Source of the DNA: Nocardioides sp. InS609-2
GTDB taxonomy: Bacteria; Actinomycetota; Actinomycetes; Propionibacteriales; Nocardioidaceae
Direction of reading: 5' to 3'
NCBI RefSeq assembly: GCF_023208195.1
Contig: NZ_CP060034.1
Coordinates: 3,224,001-3,288,000 of the forward strand
DNA: 64,000 bases
Below the pieces are notes generated by a model. That model did no database searches and was not told where the DNA came from. It saw nothing but the letters and a program-made list of their open reading frames with translations. Of this stretch, positions 43,134 to 51,590 are shown piece by piece; within the stretch, counting starts at the first letter, position 1, and the number at the start of each line of letters is the position of its first letter. A program made the position numbers and the translations under genes.

Positions 43134-45050
43134 CTACGAGGTCCAGGCGCGCCAGAGGGCGGCGTACTCGCCATCTAGATCGACCAGCTCGTGGTGGCTG
43201 CCGAGCTCGACGATGCGGCCGTCGATGACCACCGCGATGCGGTCGGCGTCGTGAGCCGTGTGCAGCCGGTGGGCGATCGCGACGACGGTGCGGCCCTCGA
43301 GCAGGTTGTTCATCGAGCCCTCGAGGGTGCGGGCGGTGCGGGGGTCGATGAGCGAGGTGGCTTCGTCGAGCACCAGCGTGTGCGGGTCGGCGATGATCAG
43401 CCGTGCCAGCGCGACCTGCTGTGCCTGCGCCGGCGTGAGGGCGTAGCGGCCGGAGCCGATCACCGTGTCGAGCCCCTGCGGCAGGCGCTCGACCCAGAGC
43501 AGCGACCCGACCGCGCGCAGCGCCTGGCGTACGGCGTCGTCATCGGAGTCCTCGCGGGCCAGCACGATGTTGTCGCGCACCGAGCCGATGAAGACGTGGT
43601 GCTCCTGGGTGACGAGCGCGACCTCGGTGCGCAGCACCTCGAGCGGCAGGTCCACCAGCTCGACGCCGCCGATGGTGGCCGAGCCCGTCCGCGGCCGGTT
43701 GATGCCCGACAGCAGGCGGCCCAGCGTCGACTTGCCCGAGCCACTCGGCCCGACGATGGCCAGCCGCTCGCCGACGCCGAGGCGCAGGTCGACGCCGTGG
43801 AGCACGTCGTGGCCCTCGCGGTAGGCGAACCGGAGGTCCGTGCCGACCAGGTCGATGCCGTCGGGGAGGTCGTCGCCGGCCTCGCGGTCGGGCTTCACCT
43901 CGGCGATGCCGAGCAGCCGGCTCGTCGACGCGGCGCCGACCTGCAGCCGGTCGATCTCGCCGATCAGCCGGTCGAGCGGGTCGCCCAACGCCTCGACGTA
44001 CAGGACGGCCGCGGTGATCTGGCCGAGGTCGACCCAGCCGCGGGTGTAGGCGTAGGCACCGACGAGCAGGGTGATGACGCGCGGTGTCTGGAAGGCGAAG
44101 TTGAGAGCCATGAAGAGCAGGTTGCGCAGCGTCATGCCGTAGCGCTCGGCCTGCGCCGACACTTCGATGTCGCCGTCGCCGGCGCGGACCCGCACGCCGG
44201 AGAGGCCCAGCGCCTCGAGGGTGCGCGCGCCCTCGACGGTCTCGGTGAGCGTGGTGTTGATGCGGGAGTAGGTCGCGCCCTCGGTGATGTAGCCCTTGGG
44301 TGCGCGTCGCAGGTAGCCGCGCACGGCCCAGGCCGAGGTGGCGAAGGTGAGGAGCGCCGGCACCGCGAGGATCACCGAGTTGAGCAGCATCGCGCCGATC
44401 GAGAGCGTCACCGTCAGCAGCGAGATGATCGCCATCGGCAGGCCGTACTGGACCGAGCGGCTCATCGTGCCGACGTCGCGCGTGACGCGGGTGACGAGGT
44501 CGCCGGTGCTCGCGCTCTCGACCGCACCGAGCGGCAGCCGCAGGATCGTGCGCACGATGTATTCACGGGCCGTCGAGAGCAGGTCCTGGCCGAACAGGGT
44601 CGAGGTGCGCTGGGCGACAAAGGTGAACGCCGACTGCAACAGCACCACCCCGACGATCACCAGCGCGAGCTCGTTGAGCGGCAGGCCGCCGCCGCCGACC
44701 GTGGTGTTGACCAGCTCGCCCAGGAGTCGGGGCACCACCAGGCCGGTGGCCGCAGCCGAAGCGTTGAACACCACCAGGGCGATGAACCTGCCGCGTCGGC
44801 TGCCCAGCAGCTCACGGAAGAAGGTCAGCACGGCGCGGTTGCCCGACACCGGCCAGCCGCGCTTGGGGTTGCGGGAGGCCGCGTAGACGTCCTCGGCCCG
44901 CTGACGGCGCAGGTCGTGGCGTGCCCAGAGCGCGGTGTTGCGCTCCATGGGGGCCGCGTCGACGGGCGGGATCAGCTCCGGCGGGATGACCGGCGGGTCC
45001 AGGTGGCGGTCGCGCCAGGTGTCGGGGGAGGTCTCCAGCAGATCGGTCAT
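43134..45050 (-). CDS. ABC exporter half-transporter with degenerate signature motif (second subunit)
   Basis: 638 residues: six membrane helices (about 85-380) and one ATPase domain. Walker A GPSGSGKST (434-442), Q-loop VTQEHH, Walker B TLVLDEATS (about 558-566) and switch His in AIAHR are intact, but the LSGGQ signature is replaced by LTPAQ (538-542). ATGA overlap with the upstream half-transporter, so the two form a heterodimer. The N-terminal 80 residues are a soluble extension (DTWRDRHLDPPVIPPEL). The substrate is unknown; lipid, peptide or drug export are all possible. Confidence 0.9.
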   Translation of the reverse strand: MTDLLETSPDTWRDRHLDPPVIPPELIPPVDAAPMERNTALWARHDLRRQRAEDVYAASRNPKRGWPVSGNRAVLTFFRELLGSRRGRFIALVVFNASAAATGLVVPRLLGELVNTTVGGGGLPLNELALVIVGVVLLQSAFTFVAQRTSTLFGQDLLSTAREYIVRTILRLPLGAVESASTGDLVTRVTRDVGTMSRSVQYGLPMAIISLLTVTLSIGAMLLNSVILAVPALLTFATSAWAVRGYLRRAPKGYITEGATYSRINTTLTETVEGARTLEALGLSGVRVRAGDGDIEVSAQAERYGMTLRNLLFMALNFAFQTPRVITLLVGAYAYTRGWVDLGQITAAVLYVEALGDPLDRLIGEIDRLQVGAASTSRLLGIAEVKPDREAGDDLPDGIDLVGTDLRFAYREGHDVLHGVDLRLGVGERLAIVGPSGSGKSTLGRLLSGINRPRTGSATIGGVELVDLPLEVLRTEVALVTQEHHVFIGSVRDNIVLAREDSDDDAVRQALRAVGSLLWVERLPQGLDTVIGSGRYALTPAQAQQVALARLIIADPHTLVLDEATSLIDPRTARTLEGSMNNLLEGRTVVAIAHRLHTAHDADRIAVVIDGRIVELGSHHELVDLDGEYAALWRAWTS

Positions 45051-46936
45051 CGCGAGACCCCCTCGTCGATGTCGTCGAGGGACCTGGCCACCACGCTGCG
45101 GTAGGCCGCGTCGTTCTCGAGCAGGTCGGCGTGCTCGCCGTCGGCGACGACCAGGCCGTCCTGGAGGAGTACGACGCGGTCGGCGTGGTGCAGCCACAGC
45201 GGCGACACAGTGCAGACCACGGTCGTGCGGCCGCGGCGGAGGTCGGTCACCCGCTCGGCGATGCGGGCCTCGGTGTGGGCGTCGACGGCGGAGGTCGGCT
45301 CGACCAGCACCAGGATCGGCGCGTCGACGGCGAGCGCGCGTGCCAGCACCACGCGCTGCCGCTGACCACCGGAGAGCCCGCGACCACGCTCGTCGAGCTC
45401 GCCCTGCCAGCCCTCGGGCAGCGCGTCGTACACGTCCTCGGCGTTGGCGACGCGCAGTGCGGCCTCGGCCTGCTCGCGGGTCAGCCGGCCGTGCGGGTCG
45501 ATGGCGTCCTGGAGGGTGCCGGCGAACAGGCCGCTGCCGGTGTCGCTGACCAGCACCTGGCGTCGTACGTCGTCGAGGAGGGCCGCAGACAGGTCGACGC
45601 CACCCAGCCGCACGCCCCACTCACGGGTCGCGGCCTCCTCATCGCGGGCGGCGATGCGGGCGCGGCGGCGCTCGCGGTCGGCCCGCGCCTGACGGGCGGC
45701 GCGGCCCTTCAGGCCGTCACCGTCGTCCTCGCCGACGGGGTCGGTGTCGGGCGGGAGGTAGCGGCCGAGCCGGTCGGCCAGCGCCGAGCTCTGCTCGGGC
45801 ACCGCGCTCACGACCACCGTCAGCTGGCCGGGTTGGGCGCCGAAGCCACTGAGGTCGTCGAAGATCTCGGCGTTGCCGTCGAGCGGCTGCGGCTCGGCCG
45901 GCTCACGCCACGGCGGGCGCTGCTCGAAGATCGCGATCGCCTTGCGGGCGCTCACCAGCGCACGGGTCGACTTCTGGGCGAGCTCGAAGAACGTGCGGAT
46001 CGGGCCGACCATGAAGAGGCCGTAGCCAAGGAAGCTCACCAGCTGGCCGACGCTGAGCTCGCCGGAGTTGACCTGGCGGGTGCCGAGCCAGACGAGGCTG
46101 ACCAGGAAGACACCGGAGAACAGCACGCCGACGGCTTCGACGGCGGCCTGCCAGATGCCGGACGAGACACCGGCCTTGCGGGCCTGCTGCGACTGGTTGG
46201 CGTAGTTGCGGCCGAACGTCTCCTCGCCGCCGATGCCGCGCAGGATGCGCAGCCCGGCCACGATGTCGGTGGCCATCGAGGTCAGCTCGGAGTTGCGGCT
46301 GCGCTCGATCTGCTGGCGGCGGTGCAGCGGCCGGAGCAGCGGCAGGGCGGCGCCGAGGAGCACCGGGGCGGCGACCAGCACGAGCACGCCGAGCTGCCAC
46401 GACATCGACAGCACGATGGCTGCGACGGTCAGGTAGGAGACGAACTGCGCAGCGGAGCGCGCCAGGATCTCGGTCAGCGCACCGAACTCGTCGGAGTCGC
46501 TCGACGCGACGCTGAGCACCTCGCCGGTCGGCGAACGACGAGGCAGCACGTGCCCCATCTGGGCGATCTTGCGAGTCACCATCTGGGTCGTGCCGTAGAG
46601 GCTGATCAGCCAGCTGCGCACGATCAGGGTGTGGAAGACGACGCCGAAGATGCCGCCGACAACGACCACGCCGAGCATCACGGCCGACCACTTCAGCAGG
46701 TCGGTCGTCGAGCTGCCGAGGATGCCGTCGTCGACCGCCTTGCCGAAGATGTAGGGGCCGAACGTCAGCGGCATCAGCCACAGCAGGCACGCCAAGGACG
46801 ACAGTGCGATGACCTGCCACTGCTGCCGCAACATCCACTTCAGGAACGCCGCAGGCGTCCGGGTGTCGGGGTCCGGAGTGGGTGCGTCGTTCGTGCCGGT
46901 GAAGAACGTCGCGATCCGTGGTGGGAAGTCCTGCAT
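45047..46936 (-). CDS. ABC exporter half-transporter with lost Walker motifs (first subunit)
   Basis: 629 residues: membrane domain about 30-330, then an ATPase-like domain. The signature is perfect (LSGGQRQR, 521-528), but Walker A is gone (VVSAVPEQSSA at about 376-385 where GxxGxGKS should be), Walker B has Val for the Asp (LVLVEPTS, 542-549), and the switch His is Ser (TVSPL, about 577). About 45 charged residues (GRAARQARADRERRRARIAARDEE) are inserted after the missing Walker A. It therefore only donates its signature to the partner's ATP site. Start ATG 46936. Confidence 0.9.
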   Translation of the reverse strand: MQDFPPRIATFFTGTNDAPTPDPDTRTPAAFLKWMLRQQWQVIALSSLACLLWLMPLTFGPYIFGKAVDDGILGSSTTDLLKWSAVMLGVVVVGGIFGVVFHTLIVRSWLISLYGTTQMVTRKIAQMGHVLPRRSPTGEVLSVASSDSDEFGALTEILARSAAQFVSYLTVAAIVLSMSWQLGVLVLVAAPVLLGAALPLLRPLHRRQQIERSRNSELTSMATDIVAGLRILRGIGGEETFGRNYANQSQQARKAGVSSGIWQAAVEAVGVLFSGVFLVSLVWLGTRQVNSGELSVGQLVSFLGYGLFMVGPIRTFFELAQKSTRALVSARKAIAIFEQRPPWREPAEPQPLDGNAEIFDDLSGFGAQPGQLTVVVSAVPEQSSALADRLGRYLPPDTDPVGEDDGDGLKGRAARQARADRERRRARIAARDEEAATREWGVRLGGVDLSAALLDDVRRQVLVSDTGSGLFAGTLQDAIDPHGRLTREQAEAALRVANAEDVYDALPEGWQGELDERGRGLSGGQRQRVVLARALAVDAPILVLVEPTSAVDAHTEARIAERVTDLRRGRTTVVCTVSPLWLHHADRVVLLQDGLVVADGEHADLLENDAAYRSVVARSLDDIDEGVSR

Positions 46937-47019
46937 TGGATGTCCAGCCTAGGTGCCCGCACTGACATCGCGCGAAGCATTAAAGACAGGGCGCGTCTTC
47001 GAGCGAGAAGGCCTGCGCG

Positions 47020-47736
47020 TCAGACCGCGGCGTACGCCGGGTTGTCGATGTAGCCGGCCGCGCCGCCGCCGTACATCGTCGGCTTCACGAGCTCGTCGAA
47101 CTCCCAGCCGTTGCGCAGCCGCTCGGACAGGTCGGGGTTGGCGATGTAGGCCCGGCATCCCACGCGTCGACCACCGCGTCGACCACCGCGTCGAAACCGG
47201 CCGTGCGCGCCTGCCGGGTGGCGTGCGCGTAGTCCTCGACCAGCCGCGGCAGCTCGTCGGTCTCGAGCGCCCGCGGGGTCGGCTAGTCGACACGCACGAG
47301 CCCGCCGTGGTCGTCGAAGACGGTCGTGCGGTTCCTGTACGGCGTCGCGCTGGCCGAGACCGGCAGCTCACCCTCGTGCAGCGACTCGTGGTTGACCCGG
47401 CCGGTGTGCCACAGCTGGGCCGCGATCCGCCCGCCCGCCTCCTGTATGGGCGTCCGTGACGCGCCGCCGGCCCGCGACCTGCTCGTCGCTGTGGATGCCG
47501 GGAGTGCCGGCGTACCCCTTGCCCTCCGGCGAGATCTGGGTGCCCTCGGAGACGATCAGCCCGGCTGCCGCCCGCTGGACGTAGTGGTCGCGCATCAGGT
47601 CGTTGGGGACGTCGCCGGGCTGCGTCGCGCGCTGCCGGGTCAGTGGCGTCATCAGCACGCGATGGGGCGCGGAGACGGCGCCGAGGGCCAGGGGTTCGAA
47701 GAGAGAAGGCACGTCGTGTCCCAACGACACCGCCAC
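47020..47736 (-). pseudogene. Decayed old-yellow-enzyme (NADH:flavin oxidoreductase) gene
   Basis: Reads leftward: LFEPLALGAVSAPHRVLMTPLTRQRA, GLIVSEGTQISPEGKGY, GIHSDEQVAG, then a frameshift in a G-rich run near 47428 to IAAQLWHTGRVNHESLHEGELPVSAS, a TAG at 47283-47285, LETDELPRLVEDYAHATRQARTAGFDAV, and finally YIANPDLSERLRNGWEF and DNPAYAAV before a TGA at 47020. The flavin-barrel middle is deleted, with a VVDAVVDAW junction. Clearly dead. It fills most of 46937-47795. Confidence 0.88.
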
Positions 47737-47795
47737 CGGGGAAATCCTCGGTGGGGGTGTGTGCCCAGCGACCGGTTCCGGGTGAAGATGGGTTC

Positions 47796-50150
47796 ATGAG
47801 TCGCAACCGCCCCGTCCACGACATCGACGAGTCAGACCTGGAAGTCGGCGGAGAGGCGCACACCGCCGCCGGCATCACGGCGGTGGGTGTCGCGATGAAA
47901 CGCGCGGTCGACTCGATGGGCGTTCGTCGTACGGCGCAGACGCTCCTCAAGCTCAACCAGGCCGACGGGTTCGACTGCCAGGGCTGCGCGTGGCCGGATC
48001 CGGAGCCCGGCCACCGCCACACCGCGGAGTTCTGCGAGAACGGCGCGAAGGCGGTCGCCGAGGAGGCCACCCGCACCATGCTCGACCGTGAGTTCTTCGC
48101 CGCGCACTCGCTGGCCGACCTCGAGGACAAGACGGAGTACTGGCTGGGCAAGCAGGGCCGCATCACCGAGCCGATGGTGCGCCGCGCGGGCGGCACGCAC
48201 TACGAGCCGATCGGCTGGGACGACGCGTTCTCGATGATCGCGGGCCACCTGAACCGCCTCGACGACCCCGACCAGGCGGTGTTCTACACGTCGGGCAAGA
48301 CCTCCAACGAGGCTGCATTCGTCTACCAGCTGTTCGTGCGCTCGTTCGGCACCAACAACCTTCCCGACTGCTCGAACATGTGCCACGAGTCGTCCGGCGC
48401 AGCACTGACCGAGACCATCGGCATCGGCAAGGGCTCGGTCAGCCTCGACGACATCCACCGGGCGAAGCTGATCGTCGTGGTCGGCCAGAACCCCGGCACC
48501 AACCACCCGCGCATGCTCTCCGCCCTGGAGGAGGCCAAGCACAACGGGGCGAAGATCATCTCGATCAACCCGTTGGAGGAGGCCGGCCTCGTCCGCTTCA
48601 AGAACCCGCAAAGGGCCAAGAGCCTGGCCCTCGGCACCGCCCTCACCGACCTGCACCTGCCGGTGCGGCTCAACGGCGACCTGGCGCTCTTCCAGGCGAT
48701 CGGGTCGCTGCTCGTCGGGTGGGACGCCCTCGACCGCGACTTCCTCGCCACCCACACCGCCGGCTTCGAGGAGTACGTCGAGCATCTCGAGACCCTCGAC
48801 TGGGTCAAGGTCGAGGCGTCCACCGGTCTGACGCGCGCCCAGATCACCGAGGCCGCGCAGCTCTTCCGCGACTCCGACGCCACCGTCACCTGCTGGGCGA
48901 TGGGCATCACCCAGCACCACAACGCGGTCGCCACGATCAAGGAGATCGTCAACGTCGCCCTGCTGCAGGGCAACATCGGCAAGCCGGGCGCGGGTCTCTG
49001 CCCGGTGCGCGGCCACTCCAACGTGCAGGGTGACCGCACGATGGGCGTGTGGGAGCGGGTGCCCGACCACTTCCTCGACGCCCTCCGCGACGAGTTCGGC
49101 TTCGAGCCGCCCCGCGAGCACGGCTACGACACCGTCAACGCCATCCGGGCTCTGCGCGACGGCAAGGTGCGCGTGTTCTTCGGGATGGGCGGCAACTTCG
49201 TCGGCGCGGCGCCCGACACCGAGGTCACGGAGGCGGCCATGCGCAGCGCGGCCCTCACCGTGCACGTGTCCACCAAGCTCAACCGCTCCCACGTCGTCAC
49301 CGGCGGCGAGGCGCTGATACTGCCCGCACTCGGCCGATCCGAGAAGGACCTCACCGGCGGCAAGGCGCAGCGGGTCACCGTCGAGGACTCCATGTCGGCG
49401 GTGCACGCCTCGCACGGGCCGCTCAAGCCGGCGTCGAAGCACCTCAAGTCGGAGGTCGACATCGTCTGCTCCATGGCGCTGGCGACGCTCACCGACTCCC
49501 CGGTGCGTTGGGCCGACCTGCGCGACGACTACACCGAGATCCGGCGGCACATCTCCCACGTGGTGCCCGGTTGCGCGTCGTACGACGAGAAGGTCGACCG
49601 TCCTGGCGGCTTCGTGCTCCCGCACCCGCCGCGCGACAACCGCGTCTTCGAGACCAAGCTCGGCAAGGCGATGATCACGTCGACGCCCGTCGAGGTGCTG
49701 GAGGTGCCGAAGGGCCGCCTGCTGCTGCAGACGCTGCGCTCGCACGACCAGTTCAACACCACGATCTACGGCCTCGACGACCGCTACCGCGGCGTGAAGA
49801 ACGGTCGCCGCGTGGTCTTCGTGCACCCCGAGGACATCAGGTCGCTCGGCTTCGAGGACGGCGACATGGTCGACCTGGTGAGCGAGTGGCGCGACGGCAC
49901 CGAGCGAGAGGCGAAGTCCTTCCGCATCGTGTCCTACGACCAGCCGCGCGGCTGTGCGGCCGCCTACTACCCCGAGACCAACCCGCTGGTGCCTCTCGAC
50001 TCGACGGCCAAGGGCAGCAACCAGCCTGCCTCCAAGTCGGTCGTCGTCCGGCTCGGGCGCCCCGGCGCCGCGTCGGACGGCGGCAGCCAGGGGTCGCCGG
50101 GCCAGGGCAGCGGCTCGTCGCGCACGGACGAGCCCCACCACCTCAGCTAG
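47796..50150 (+). CDS. YdeP-like FdhF-family molybdopterin oxidoreductase
   Basis: 784 residues. N-terminal DCQGCAWPD (Cys 61 and 64) plus Cys80 form a cluster-like CxxC...C set; then the Mo-bisMGD body with NLPDCSNMCHESSG, where Cys196 takes the position of the Sec/Cys metal ligand of formate dehydrogenase H, LIVVVGQNPGTNHPRMLSALEEAK, GNIGKPGAGLCPVRGHSNVQGDRTMG and a C-terminal MopB domain (LLLQTLRSHDQFNTTIYGLDDRYRG). YdeP homologues are tied to acid resistance, but the reaction is not established; formate oxidation is not proven. The last 40 residues are a Ser/Gly-rich tail. No fdhD or Mo-cofactor genes are adjacent. Confidence 0.88.
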   Translation: MSRNRPVHDIDESDLEVGGEAHTAAGITAVGVAMKRAVDSMGVRRTAQTLLKLNQADGFDCQGCAWPDPEPGHRHTAEFCENGAKAVAEEATRTMLDREFFAAHSLADLEDKTEYWLGKQGRITEPMVRRAGGTHYEPIGWDDAFSMIAGHLNRLDDPDQAVFYTSGKTSNEAAFVYQLFVRSFGTNNLPDCSNMCHESSGAALTETIGIGKGSVSLDDIHRAKLIVVVGQNPGTNHPRMLSALEEAKHNGAKIISINPLEEAGLVRFKNPQRAKSLALGTALTDLHLPVRLNGDLALFQAIGSLLVGWDALDRDFLATHTAGFEEYVEHLETLDWVKVEASTGLTRAQITEAAQLFRDSDATVTCWAMGITQHHNAVATIKEIVNVALLQGNIGKPGAGLCPVRGHSNVQGDRTMGVWERVPDHFLDALRDEFGFEPPREHGYDTVNAIRALRDGKVRVFFGMGGNFVGAAPDTEVTEAAMRSAALTVHVSTKLNRSHVVTGGEALILPALGRSEKDLTGGKAQRVTVEDSMSAVHASHGPLKPASKHLKSEVDIVCSMALATLTDSPVRWADLRDDYTEIRRHISHVVPGCASYDEKVDRPGGFVLPHPPRDNRVFETKLGKAMITSTPVEVLEVPKGRLLLQTLRSHDQFNTTIYGLDDRYRGVKNGRRVVFVHPEDIRSLGFEDGDMVDLVSEWRDGTEREAKSFRIVSYDQPRGCAAAYYPETNPLVPLDSTAKGSNQPASKSVVVRLGRPGAASDGGSQGSPGQGSGSSRTDEPHHLS

Positions 50151-50169
50151 ACACGGCCTGGCGCCGGCC

Positions 50170-51063
50170 TCACGGGACCAGCAGCCACCGCCCGCGCTGG
50201 CCACCGCCGGCGAGCTTCTCGTACGCCGAACCGGCATGGTCGAGGGCGACTGTCCCGGCCACCCGCACCTCCAGCTCGCCGCTCGCCGTCCGCGCAAGCA
50301 GTCGGGCCAGCTGTGATCCGTCGGCCCGAACGTTCACCGCGCTCACCGAGACGCCACGCTCGGGGGCAGGCGGGGCGGGCGGGATCACCCCGACGTACTG
50401 GCCGCCGTCGCGGACGGCAGCCACCGCCAGCGCGTTGAGGACAGCGGTGTCGAAGACGACGTCGTACGCCCCAGGCTGGGGGGCAGTGACGAAGCCGGAG
50501 GCCCCCGCGCCGCGGACCCAGGCCTCGTCATGGGCTCGGCCGAGGCCCGTGACGTGCCAGCCGGCGGCCGCTGCCAGCGCCACGGCGTAGCCACCGACGG
50601 CGCCTGCGGCACCGGTGACGAGCAGGGTCCGTCCGTCCCCGTCGCCCAGTGGCGTCAAGGCCTGGAGCGCGGTCAACGCATTGAGCGGGACCGAGGCCGC
50701 GGCCAGCTCGTCGACCCCGGGCGGTACGACGGCGACGGACGTCGCGGGAAGCACGACCTGCTCGGCGTGGGTGCGGGTGGACAGCGTGAGGTCGTCGTGA
50801 AGTCCCGCCACGAGGTCGCCCGGCGCGATGTCGGTGACGTCAGGGCCGATGGCCGCCACCCGCCCGGCGACGTCCCAACCCAGGCCCACCAGCGCGGGGA
50901 GTCCGAACACGGGGTGGGCGGCGCCGGAGGCGACGAAGACATCGATCGGGTTGACTGCCGCCGCGACCACCTCGATCAGGACCTCGTGACGGCGGGGCAG
51001 CAGCGACGAGACGTCGCTCAGGTACGGCGCCGGGCCGTCGGAGCGGGCAGACAGGGTGCGCAT
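50170..51063 (-). CDS. NADPH:quinone reductase-like medium-chain dehydrogenase
   Basis: 297 residues of the MDR zinc-independent quinone oxidoreductase group. N-terminal GroES-like domain (EVLIEVVAAAVNPIDVFVASG, LGWDVAGRVAAIGPDV), then a Rossmann domain with LLVTGAAGAVGGYAVALAAAAGW (AAGxVG NADPH motif). No zinc ligands. GAGGAGAA ribosome site before ATG 51063. It is divergent from an HxlR regulator, a known arrangement for quinone/electrophile-responsive reductases. Confidence 0.9.
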   Translation of the reverse strand: MRTLSARSDGPAPYLSDVSSLLPRRHEVLIEVVAAAVNPIDVFVASGAAHPVFGLPALVGLGWDVAGRVAAIGPDVTDIAPGDLVAGLHDDLTLSTRTHAEQVVLPATSVAVVPPGVDELAAASVPLNALTALQALTPLGDGDGRTLLVTGAAGAVGGYAVALAAAAGWHVTGLGRAHDEAWVRGAGASGFVTAPQPGAYDVVFDTAVLNALAVAAVRDGGQYVGVIPPAPPAPERGVSVSAVNVRADGSQLARLLARTASGELEVRVAGTVALDHAGSAYEKLAGGGQRGRWLLVP

Positions 51064-51108
51064 GGGTTCTCCTCTTTTCGTGATGGTTGATGACACGAGA
51101 ACTCTGGG

Positions 51109-51156
51109 AGAGTTAGTCTCTGTTGGGAAGTAGGCACTGCGAAGTGGGGTAGGCAC
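51109..51156. promoter_or_regulatory. Candidate HxlR operator region between qor-like and HxlR genes
   Basis: Contains the inverted repeat AGAG-TTAGT-CTCT (51109-51121) overlapping a plus-strand -10 (TTAGTCT), and the 8-bp direct repeat GTAGGCAC at 51130-51137 and 51149-51156, 19 bases apart (about two helical turns). Either could bind the HxlR dimer. Confidence 0.45.
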
Positions 51157-51182
51157 CCCGATGAGAGCAAGGGAGGTCCACG

Positions 51183-51590
51183 ATGCCCACCAGGTCCGCG
51201 GCCCAGCGTCGTCAGCTCGAGCGGGAGGCGTTCGACGCCTACCTGGCCGAGTGTCCGAGCCGCAAGCTGCTCGACCGGATCTCCGACAAGTGGGTCACCC
51301 TGGTGATCTGCGCACTCGCGGACGGTCCCCGCCGGTTCTCCGAGCTGGCCCGGCACCTCGCCGGTGTCAGTCAGAAGATGCTCACGCAGACTCTGCGCAC
51401 ACTCGAGCGCGACGGCCTGGTCACGCGCACCGTCACGGCCTCGGTGCCGGTGCGCGTCGACTACGCGCTCTCGGAGCTCGGCGAGTCCCTGCTCACGCCG
51501 ATCCACCACATGAAGGAGTGGGCCGAGGCGCACATGGCTGAGGTCGCGCGCGCCCAGCAGGGCTATGACGAACAGTCGGCAACCGCGTGA
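51183..51590 (+). CDS. HxlR-family redox/quinone-sensing regulator (QorR-like)
   Basis: 135 residues with a MarR-like winged helix: CPSRKLLDRISDKWVTLVICALADGPRRFSELARHLAGVSQKMLTQTLRTLERDGLVTRTV is the HxlR signature. Cys24, just before the DNA-binding helix, matches the position of the sensing Cys in HxlR-type QorR/YodB proteins. Likely represses the divergent reductase and itself, relieved by quinones or oxidants. GGGAGG ribosome site. Stop overlaps the pirin gene. Confidence 0.9.
   Translation: MPTRSAAQRRQLEREAFDAYLAECPSRKLLDRISDKWVTLVICALADGPRRFSELARHLAGVSQKMLTQTLRTLERDGLVTRTVTASVPVRVDYALSELGESLLTPIHHMKEWAEAHMAEVARAQQGYDEQSATA

Noticed and set aside
43191..47053. Two plus-strand open frames of about 640 codons opposite the ABC exporter
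   Set aside because: Antisense to clear ABC motifs; composition is Gly/Ala/Asp/His/Arg-rich noise.
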